From Pseudomonas sp. RIT-PI-AD (lineage in GTDB: Bacteria > Pseudomonadota > Gammaproteobacteria > Pseudomonadales > Pseudomonadaceae), in NCBI RefSeq assembly GCF_025642785.1, contig NZ_JANZKU010000007.1, positions 1 to 64,000 of the forward strand: a stretch of DNA of 64,000 nt. The letters run 5' to 3'. Each line of letters begins with the position of its first letter. The stretch's first letter is position 1. A program made the position numbers and the translations under genes. Below the pieces are notes generated by a model. That model did not search any database and had not been told where the DNA came from. It saw only the letters and a program-made list of their open reading frames with translations. Below are positions 1 through 6,892 of the stretch, piece by piece.

Positions 1-792
1 ATCAGGCACCTGAACAAGCAGTACCTGGTCGAGAACCGACCGCTGACGGTGCTGGAAAACATCGACCTGAGCATCCGCCCCGGCGAGTTCATCAGCGTGG
101 TCGGCTCCAGCGGCTGCGGTAAATCCACCCTGCTGCGGCTGATCATCGGTCTAGAGGACGACTACCAGGGCGACATCCTGGTGGACGGCAAGCGCATCGT
201 CGGCACCAGCCTGGAGCGCGGCATCGTGTTCCAGGAACACCGCCTGTTCCCCTGGCTGACGGTGGAGCAGAACATCGCCACCAGCCTGCTCAACGCCGAC
301 CTCCCGGCGCGGGAAAAGCGCGAAGCGGTGCGCGCGCACATCGCCATGGTCGGCCTGCAAGGATTCGAGAATGCCTACCCGGCGCAGCTTTCCGGCGGCA
401 TGTCGCAACGCGTGGCGATCGCCCGGGCGCTGGTCAGCCGTCCGGAAATCCTCCTCCTCGACGAGCCCTTCGGGGCCCTCGACGCCCTCACCCGCAGCCA
501 CTTGCAGCGCGAGTTGCAGAACATCCTGCGGCAGGAGGGCATCACCGCGATCATGGTCACCCACGACGTGGAGGAAGCGGTGTTCCTCGGCGACCGTATC
601 GTCGTCATGGAACCCCGCCCGGGGCGTATCAAGCGCATCGTCAAGGTGCCGCTGGCGCGCCCGCGCGAGCGCACGGGGCAGGCGTTCGCCGCGATCAAGG
701 ACGACGTGATGGCGGACTTCTCGGAAACGCCCGCCCTGCCGGACGTGGCGCCGCTACCAGCCACCGTCGGCAGTTGGCGGCTGACCTGGTGA
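1..792 (+). CDS. ABC transporter ATP-binding subunit, sulfonate/nitrate/taurine type (5' end outside window)
   Basis: The cytoplasmic ATPase of an importer in the SsuB/TauB/NrtD family. The reading frame is open from base 1, so the true start lies upstream; the GTG at 49 is inside the domain and is not a credible start. Seen: Walker A GSSGCGKST, Q-loop FQEHRLFPW, signature LSGGMSQR, Walker B ILLLDEPFGALDAL and the switch His in MVTHDVEEA. The family drives uptake of sulfonates, nitrate, taurine or cyanate using a periplasmic binding protein and a TauC-like permease, which should lie upstream. An overlapping transporter gene and a CysB-like regulator downstream favour a sulfur-source role, but the substrate is inferred. 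Confidence 0.9.
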   Translation: MRHLNKQYLVENRPLTVLENIDLSIRPGEFISVVGSSGCGKSTLLRLIIGLEDDYQGDILVDGKRIVGTSLERGIVFQEHRLFPWLTVEQNIATSLLNADLPAREKREAVRAHIAMVGLQGFENAYPAQLSGGMSQRVAIARALVSRPEILLLDEPFGALDALTRSHLQRELQNILRQEGITAIMVTHDVEEAVFLGDRIVVMEPRPGRIKRIVKVPLARPRERTGQAFAAIKDDVMADFSETPALPDVAPLPATVGSWRLTW

Positions 793-2015
793 GGGGCGCC
801 GAGCCCCTGGTGGCGCGAACCGTCACGACCGACCTGCAAGACCCGCGCGGCACCCTGCTCGGCTTCCTCTGCCTGAACGCGCTGGCCGGCCTCAGCGTCG
901 GCGTCGCCAAGGTGATTCTGTCGCTGTATGCGGTGGCGCTGGAAGCGGACGCCCTGGCACTGGGCCTGATCGCCGGCGCGCAGAGCCTGGGCCTGCTGTT
1001 GATGAGCCTGCCGGCCGGGGTACTGGTCGACCAGTACGGCCCGCTGCGCCTGTTCAGCATCGGCACCCTGGCCAGCGGCGCGTTGTACCTGACGATGCCC
1101 TGGATCGATTCGGCCACCCTGCTCTGCCTGGTGATGCTGCTGATCAGCTTCTTCATGCCGCTGCGCATCGTTTCCCTCAGCGCCATGTTCATGCAGCAGA
1201 TCGGCCGCGTCGGCGTGGGCATGGCCGGCTGGTTCCGCGCCACGCACATGGTCGGCATGCTCCTGCTCGGCCCGCTGGTGGCGGCCTGGCTGCTGGACGG
1301 GCTGGGGTTCGCCGGCAGCTACGTGGCCATCGGCGCCACCTTCTTCCTGCTGGTGCTGCTGGCGCCCGGCGTGCTGCGTCACTACCAGCGGCCCCGCGAG
1401 CACGTGCGCACCCTGAGCCTCGCCGAGCTCAAGGCGCAGGTTGCCCTGCTGGGCAGCGACGGCCTGCTGCGGCAGGCCTGCCTGCGAGAGTTCTGCATCC
1501 AGGCGGTGAACCAGTTCTACAGCTTCTTCATCGTGGTGATCGCGATCCAGGCGTTCCATTTCGACACCGCCCGCGCCGCCGGGCTGATTTCCGCCCAGGG
1601 CAGCAGCTACGTACTGGCGCTGCTGGGCATGGGCGCGCTCGCCGCGCGGTTGGACGAGCGCCTGTTCTTCCGTGGCGGTTGCGCGGTGATCATCGGCGCC
1701 CTGCTCGCGCTCGGCGCGGCGACCGCCGCCCCGACGCTATGGCTGGGGGCGATCGCGCTGGGGTTGGGCCTGGGCATGCTGCAGATCGTCAACATTTCCT
1801 GGTTCGCCAAGGTGGGTGCCCGCCGTGGCCAGGGACGCATCGCCGGGCTGACCACCTTCGTCGGCCCGGCCGGCGCCTTGGTGGGCAGCACCCTGGGCGG
1901 CTCCCTGGGCAACGCGCTCGGCCTGCAAAGCGTGTTCTACGCGATGGCCGCGGTATTCGGGGTCTTTCTATTGGGAAGTCTGGCCGGGTCGGGGCGAGCC
2001 GCAGGCAAAACCTGA
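789..2015 (+). CDS. MFS transporter
   Basis: A major facilitator superfamily membrane protein of about 408 residues with roughly twelve hydrophobic segments. The signature-like stretch PAGVLVDQYGPLRLF lies in the loop after the second segment. I place the start at the GTG at 789, which overlaps the stop codon of the ABC ATPase (GTGA), implying translational coupling; a TTG at 774 is possible. The last segments are followed by a short Arg/Lys-containing tail. It probably exports or imports a compound linked to the ABC system, but the substrate cannot be read from sequence. Confidence 0.85.
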   Translation: MRGAEPLVARTVTTDLQDPRGTLLGFLCLNALAGLSVGVAKVILSLYAVALEADALALGLIAGAQSLGLLLMSLPAGVLVDQYGPLRLFSIGTLASGALYLTMPWIDSATLLCLVMLLISFFMPLRIVSLSAMFMQQIGRVGVGMAGWFRATHMVGMLLLGPLVAAWLLDGLGFAGSYVAIGATFFLLVLLAPGVLRHYQRPREHVRTLSLAELKAQVALLGSDGLLRQACLREFCIQAVNQFYSFFIVVIAIQAFHFDTARAAGLISAQGSSYVLALLGMGALAARLDERLFFRGGCAVIIGALLALGAATAAPTLWLGAIALGLGLGMLQIVNISWFAKVGARRGQGRIAGLTTFVGPAGALVGSTLGGSLGNALGLQSVFYAMAAVFGVFLLGSLAGSGRAAGKT

Positions 2016-2138
2016 TATACCCAAAAAGAATCTCAAGATAATTATTAATAACTTCTTATGCTTATCAGGGTTCTCTATGATCGGCCCCTAACCCTATTCG
2101 TAACACCGCGACGGAGCGCGCTTCGGAGGCTCTCCACG

Positions 2139-3074
2139 ATGAATTTCCAACAACTGCGCTCGGTGCGCGAAGCCATTCGCAAGGGCTTCAACCTGACCGA
2201 GGCCGCCGACGTACTCTGCACCTCCCAATCCGGCGTTTCCCGCCAGTTGCGCGAACTGGAGGAAGAGCTGGGCGTGACCATCTTCGAACGCTACGGCAAG
2301 CGACTGACCGGCCTCACCGCGCCCGGCCGCGATATCGCGCGGATCATCGAGCGCATCCTGGTGGAGAAGGACAACCTCAAGGACGCCGCCGACGAATACC
2401 TCGGCTTCGCCAGCGGCCGGCTCACCGTCGCCAGCACCCACGCGCAATCGCGCTACCGCTTGCCCAAGGCGGTGACGGCGTTCCGCCAGGCCTTCCCCGA
2501 CGTCAAGTTGGCCCTGCACCAGACCTCGCCGGCCCAGATCGTCGAGATGGTCCGCGACGGACGCGCCGACCTGGGCTTCGCCACCGAGTCGCTGTCCAAG
2601 CAATCGGACTTCGCCCTGTTCCGCGCCTACACCTGGTGGCACCGGGTGGTGGTGCCCGTCGGGCATCCGCTGGCAAGCATCAGCAATCCCTCGCTGGTGG
2701 ACATCGCCGAATACCCGATCATCACCTACGAGGAAGGCATGACCGGGCGCGGACGCATCAACCAGGCGTTCTACGACCAGGGCGTGACGCCGAACATCGT
2801 GCTCACCGCCATCGATTCGGACGTGATCAAGACCTACGTGGAGTTGGGCCTGGGCATCGGCATCGTCGCCGAGATGGCCTACAACCCGGAACGCGACAAG
2901 GGCATCATCTGCCTCGAACAGGATCACCTGATACCGCCGAACATCGCCAGTATCGCCGTGCGCCGCGGGACCTTCCTGCGCGGCTACGCCATCGCCTTCA
3001 TCCAGACGCTGATCCCCGACCTGAGCAGCGAGGCGATCCGCGCCGCGGTGGAGGGTGGCAGCGAAAACAGCTGA
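2139..3074 (+). CDS. LysR-family regulator, CysB/Cbl-like
   Basis: A transcription regulator of about 311 residues. The N-terminal winged helix (MNFQQLRSVREAIRKGFNL, then SQSGVSRQLRELEEELG) is typical of the CysB/Cbl branch of LysR proteins, followed by the periplasmic-binding-like effector domain. ATG 2139 is chosen because GGAGG sits nine bases upstream; an upstream in-frame ATG at 2058 would add 27 atypical residues. CysB-type proteins sense O-acetylserine/thiosulfate or APS and control sulfur-source genes, which fits the transporters just upstream on the same strand. The target genes are inferred. Confidence 0.88.
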   Translation: MNFQQLRSVREAIRKGFNLTEAADVLCTSQSGVSRQLRELEEELGVTIFERYGKRLTGLTAPGRDIARIIERILVEKDNLKDAADEYLGFASGRLTVASTHAQSRYRLPKAVTAFRQAFPDVKLALHQTSPAQIVEMVRDGRADLGFATESLSKQSDFALFRAYTWWHRVVVPVGHPLASISNPSLVDIAEYPIITYEEGMTGRGRINQAFYDQGVTPNIVLTAIDSDVIKTYVELGLGIGIVAEMAYNPERDKGIICLEQDHLIPPNIASIAVRRGTFLRGYAIAFIQTLIPDLSSEAIRAAVEGGSENS

Positions 3075-3130
3075 CCGGCCTGCCGTACGGCCGACACCAA
3101 GCCGCGCCCTGCCCTTGCCAAACCCGCATA

Positions 3131-3164
3131 AAAAAAAGCCACTTCCCGCCTGTAGAGAAGTGGC
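3131..3164 (-). terminator. Intrinsic terminator of the tonB-exbB-exbD operon
   Basis: An eight-base stem (GCCACTTC at 3138-3145, GAAGTGGC at 3157-3164) is followed on the minus strand by seven T residues. It lies just past the exbD stop and also separates the convergent LysR gene. Confidence 0.85.
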
Positions 3165-3179
3165 CTGCAAACCTTTCGC

Positions 3180-3581
3180 TCAACGTGCGGTGATCACCGC
3201 CAGCTTGGTGATCCCGGCCCGCTCGATGGCCGCCATGGCACGGGCCACCTCGCCGTAGTTCACCCCGTCGTCCGCCTGCAATTGCACCCGCACTTCCGGG
3301 TCCTTCGCCCGCGCCTGGGCCATGTTGAACTCCAGCAGCTCGGCCTGGATCTCGTCCTTGTCGATGAACAGCTTGCCGGCCCCATCGATGCTCACCACCA
3401 GAGGGTCCTTCTGCTCCGGTGGCGCCACCGCCTCGGTCTTCGGCAGGTTGATCGGAATGGCGTTGGTCAGCAGCGGCGCGGTGACGATGAACACCACCAG
3501 CAGCACCAGCATGACGTCGACCAGGGGGGTCACGTTGATTTCACTGAGGACTTCGTCGTTGTCCTGGGTCGAGAAGGCCAT
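3180..3581 (-). CDS. exbD: Biopolymer transport protein ExbD
   Basis: An inner-membrane protein of 133 residues with one transmembrane segment (about residues 17-37, VDVMLVLLVVFIVTAPLL) and a periplasmic domain. The conserved membrane Asp is in the motif NVTPLVDVMLV. ExbD forms the proton channel with ExbB that energises TonB. The ATG overlaps the exbB stop by one base (TGATG), so the two are translationally coupled. Gene order tonB-exbB-exbD matches the tonB2 type locus of P. aeruginosa rather than the exbB-exbD-tonB order of other loci. Confidence 0.93.
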   Translation of the reverse strand: MAFSTQDNDEVLSEINVTPLVDVMLVLLVVFIVTAPLLTNAIPINLPKTEAVAPPEQKDPLVVSIDGAGKLFIDKDEIQAELLEFNMAQARAKDPEVRVQLQADDGVNYGEVARAMAAIERAGITKLAVITAR

Positions 3582-4303
3582 CAGATCGCTTCCTTGACGG
3601 GGGCATGCACCGGACTGCTGGCGCGCTTCGCGCCCGGATGCAGGATCAGCTTGAAGGCACTCTTCTGGGCCAGGCTGTAGAAGTCGTGGGCGAAGTCGTC
3701 GAGGTCGGCGGCGGTGAGTTTCAGCCGACGCAGGAAGTAGTTGTAGACCAGCACCGCGGGCACCGCGACGGCGATACCGAAGCCGGTGGCCACCAAGGCC
3801 GCGCCGATCGGCCCGGCCACGGTCTCCAGACTCGCCGAGCCCGCCGCGCTGATGCCCTTGAGCGCCTCCATGATGCCCCAGACGGTGCCGAACAAGCCGA
3901 TGAAGGGCGAGGTGGAGCCGATCGAGGCGACCACCGCTAGGCCCGATTCCAGGGAGCGGCGTTCGCGCTGGATCTGCTGGCGCAGGGCGCGCTCGAGACG
4001 GTCCTGGTGGTTGATCGCCTGGGTCAGGTCACCCGGCTGGCCGGGCTCGCCGACCTGGATCGCGGCGAAACCGGCCTGGGCCAGGTGGGCGGCGGCGCCG
4101 GGCCGGCCCTGCACCTGTTCGGCGGCGGAGTCCAGGCTGGTGGCGGCCCAGAAGCCGGCGAGGAACTTGCGATCCTGGCGTTTCAGGCGGTTGAACTGGA
4201 TCGCCTTGACCAGGGCCAGGCCCCAGGTGACGACCGAGAAGCCGATCAGCAGCCAGATGACCAGGTGTTCGATCGAAGCGAAGGGGTTGGTGAGCAAATC
4301 CAT
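3581..4303 (-). CDS. exbB: TonB-system proton channel subunit ExbB (MotA/TolQ/ExbB family)
   Basis: An inner-membrane protein of 240 residues with an N-terminal membrane segment (about residues 13-33) and two more in the C-terminal half, the usual MotA/TolQ/ExbB arrangement. The conserved stretch TSPFIGLFGTVWGIMEAL and the following GPIGAALVATGFGIAVAVPAV are diagnostic. It forms the pentameric channel in which ExbD sits and powers TonB-dependent uptake at the outer membrane. It starts 38 bases after tonB and ends on the exbD start codon. Confidence 0.93.
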   Translation of the reverse strand: MDLLTNPFASIEHLVIWLLIGFSVVTWGLALVKAIQFNRLKRQDRKFLAGFWAATSLDSAAEQVQGRPGAAAHLAQAGFAAIQVGEPGQPGDLTQAINHQDRLERALRQQIQRERRSLESGLAVVASIGSTSPFIGLFGTVWGIMEALKGISAAGSASLETVAGPIGAALVATGFGIAVAVPAVLVYNYFLRRLKLTAADLDDFAHDFYSLAQKSAFKLILHPGAKRASSPVHAPVKEAI

Positions 4304-4341
4304 GGTGCGTTCCTCATACGGCGATGCGAATTAAAGAGTGT

Positions 4342-5151
4342 TCAGTGGAGCTTGAAATCCAGCGGCACGCTGACCCAGCCGTCCTGCGCTTCCTCGCCAC
4401 GCTTGGCGGGCACGAAGGTCCATTGGCGCACCGCCTGCAACGCGGCCTTGTCCAGGATTTCGCGGCCACTGGAGGTCTGCACCTGGATCTCGCCGGGACG
4501 GCCGTTGGCGAGCACGTGCACCCGCAGCAGGACCGAACCTTCCCAGCCACGGCGCTGGGCCAGGCTCGGATACTCCGGCGCCGGGTTCTTCAGGTAGCCG
4601 GCGGTTGCCGAAGGTGGCGTCAAGGGCGCCGGGGCCGGCGGCGCGGGAGGCGTCGGGGCGGCGACCGGTGCCGGGGGTGGCGGCGCAACGGGTTTCGGCT
4701 CCGGCGCTGGGACCGGCTTGGCCACCGGTTTCGGCTTGGGTTTGGGCTTCGGGACCGGCTTGGGCGGCGGCTTCACCGCCAGCTCCTCGACCACCGGCGG
4801 CGGAGGCTCCTCGACCACCGGCTCGGGAATCGGCGCGGGCGGCGGCGGTTCCACCACTGGCGGTGCCGGACGGGTGAACTCGATGGTCATCGGCGGCACC
4901 TGGGGCGGAACTTCCGGCAATACCGGCTCGGGTCGCTGGCTCAGCCAATACAGCACACCCCCGTGCAAGACCAGGGCGAACAACCCCAGCAACCACGCCT
5001 CGCGACGCCCCAGGACGGGCTTGCCGACCGGGCGCGGCGCTTGCAGCCCCAAGGCCTGGCGCAACGGCTTGCCCAGCTCGTGCACCTCGGCCGGACTGCG
5101 CACGTCCAGCCAGTCGCCGCTGTTGTGATCAACCTTGAAAATCGTACTCAC
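4342..5151 (-). CDS. tonB: TonB energy-transducing protein
   Basis: A periplasm-spanning protein with one N-terminal membrane anchor (around LLGLFALVLHGGVLYWL), a long Pro/Lys/Glu-rich spacer (PPPKPVPKPKPKPKP and similar) and a C-terminal TonB domain containing the YPSLAQRRGWEGSV stretch that contacts receptor TonB boxes. A cytosolic extension of about 50 residues precedes the anchor. I favour the GTG at 5151 because AGGAG lies 11 bases upstream; an ATG at 5175 without a clear ribosome site would add eight residues. It works with ExbB/ExbD encoded downstream. Iron regulation is likely but I did not identify a Fur box. Confidence 0.9.
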   Translation of the reverse strand: MSTIFKVDHNSGDWLDVRSPAEVHELGKPLRQALGLQAPRPVGKPVLGRREAWLLGLFALVLHGGVLYWLSQRPEPVLPEVPPQVPPMTIEFTRPAPPVVEPPPPAPIPEPVVEEPPPPVVEELAVKPPPKPVPKPKPKPKPVAKPVPAPEPKPVAPPPPAPVAAPTPPAPPAPAPLTPPSATAGYLKNPAPEYPSLAQRRGWEGSVLLRVHVLANGRPGEIQVQTSSGREILDKAALQAVRQWTFVPAKRGEEAQDGWVSVPLDFKLH

Positions 5152-5930
5152 CGGCAGAAAGACTCCTGACGACATGGACCGACCCAGGCCGATCTCCAGA
5201 AAAACGCCCTACGACCCGAAGTCGTATTCCAACTGCGTTGCGGACTCAGATAATTGAATCAAGACGAAGAATTTCAAAGGGATTTTTATGCATGTTAAAA
5301 ACTGGAAAACAACTATGGAGTGATGCCTTCACTCAGGATTAATTCGTCAACTCGGTATAAGGTCCTTAGTTAAAAGCATAACGAGTAAAGCAAGCGAAGA
5401 TGTTATTGAAGTTTCGCCCATGCCCACGAAATAAATTGTGTGCAGTGCTTCCCACCAGGCCGGATAGGCATACGCCCCAGAAAACGCTCTCGGCCCCAAG
5501 CCCTGGCTAGACACCACGCACAGAGCTCGCCCATTTGCGGCCGATCAATCTCTTGGTAAGCGTGTATTGCAGGATAAGGTTTTCGTTAGCGGTTTAAGTT
5601 GGGCAAGGAAAAGGTCTGCCCTGGTAAGAAAACGGCGAATGGCTGGGCCTGCTGATGAAGTAAGGCAAATGGAAATAGTCTGGTCAGATATGAACAGGAC
5701 GAGAAACTTGAAGATGTTTCTTTCCTCATCAATGTCAAACGAAGAAGCCAACTGCCCTCGAACCACTCCGCTCTATTTATCGAGTATCGGGTGGAATTCG
5801 GGATTATCGAGCGGCTCTACGAAAGCACCTACTGACTACACATTAGGCCCTGTACGAAAAGTCCGAATGGGTAGAATTGGCGTCATGACAGACTGGAGAC
5901 TAGCATGGCAAAACACACCGATGACCTCGG
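5152..5930. other. Gene-poor, lower-GC stretch at left edge of the accessory region
   Basis: About 0.8 kb upstream of tonB with visibly lower GC than its flanks. Short open frames on both strands (for example 5545-5766 minus) have no recognisable motif and no good ribosome site. The proximal 100-150 bases presumably hold the tonB promoter. I see no supported gene here. Confidence 0.5.
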
Positions 5931-6189
5931 CTAGGTCGAGGATCTTGCCGTAATCTGTTCATCATTCAGCAAGCCAAGCGAGATCCCCATCTTCCGCAAT
6001 GTCTCCTCGGAAATCCGATCACCAAAAGCATCACGGCGCGGACGGAATCGTCCTGCCGATAGGTCCAATATAACCCTGCACCTCTGGATACCGCGTATGA
6101 ATCACCCCCGCCCACTCGCGCGTTTCCAGATGCTGTTCCTTCTCGGTATCGATCAGTTGCACCGTCTGGAGAAGCTTTGCGAGCAGAAA
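5931..6189 (-). pseudogene. Unidentified protein remnant, frameshifted
   Basis: Two protein-like stretches in different frames adjoin on the minus strand. The first includes LIDTEKEQHLETREWAGVIH, continuing to GYIGPIGRTIPS; after a shift near 6035 a second includes DAFGDRISEETLRKMGISLG and ends at a TAG at 5931. Both look like genuine coding sequence in composition, unlike the flanking frames, and an in-frame TAG at 6190 closes the upstream side. I do not recognise the family. It is best read as the decayed C-terminal part of an accessory gene. Confidence 0.35.
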
Positions 6190-6436
6190 CTATGGCATTC
6201 GCCAAGTTCGCAACTGACGGGAAGCGACCATCCGCTACTTGGTGGAGTACAAGGACATGCTCTTGATCTGCATCGCGGCTATCTACCTCGAGCAGTTGGT
6301 TTCTTACATTGGCAACTTGCCTACCACCCCATCGAGGACGAGTCATTTGCACCCTCTCTCAGGGATAAGCTGAACACGGCAGGACGTCGACAGGCAGGCA
6401 GCGAAGAAGTGCCAAGAGCACTTTCTGTGACCCGCG

Positions 6437-6661
6437 CCGAAGGGACTCGCCTCGATTCGCATGCACGACCTGAAGCACTCCTTTAGAAGACGGCTCCGGG
6501 CAGCCAGTGTAACCGAGAAAGGCAGACAGGCTCTGTTGGGCCATAAGAACAGCAGTATCACCAGTCATTAATCGGCGGCGGAGCTGGGAAAACTAATCGA
6601 TGAGGCCAACAAGAATGTGGCCGGCAGCAAGACGCACAACATAAGTGCTGCATCACCTTGA
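6437..6661 (+). pseudogene. C-terminal remnant of a phage/island tyrosine recombinase (integrase)
   Basis: The frame reads KGLASIRMHDLKHSFRRRLR, then RQALLGHKNSSITSH, a stop, then SAAELGKLIDEANK. This matches the catalytic C-terminus of tyrosine recombinases: the HxLK/RH..R box, the LLGHK box, and the HYS segment carrying the nucleophile. The codon that should encode the catalytic Tyr after the final His is TAA (6569-6571). No N-terminal domain is found upstream. The gene is clearly dead, and it marks the region as a former integrative element. Confidence 0.75.
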
Positions 6662-6892
6662 GACTGAGATAGCATCTGCCGTCGAGCGGTAAGCGTGCAT
6701 GGTCGGTGCTGCTGATTAGATCAGCAATTGATCGTCAGCGGTCGCTGACTGGCTGACCATGACCAACTGTATGAGCCATGCTATCGACCCTGCACGCAAT
6801 GATGGCAAGATAATCCAAATTGGAGAAATATTGGCATTCGCTGTTCGGCGTGAAGCGTAGCCGGATGCCGTACGTATACGGATAAGGTATCT

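Noticed and set aside
375-1559. 394-codon open frame on the minus strand opposite the ABC ATPase and MFS genes
   Set aside because: Shadow frame of high-GC coding DNA; low-complexity His/Gln/Arg-rich translation and no domain.
5845-5865. Possible insertion-sequence end (GGCCCTGTACGAAAAGTCCG)
   Set aside because: Looks like an IS terminus, but no matching inverted partner was found nearby.
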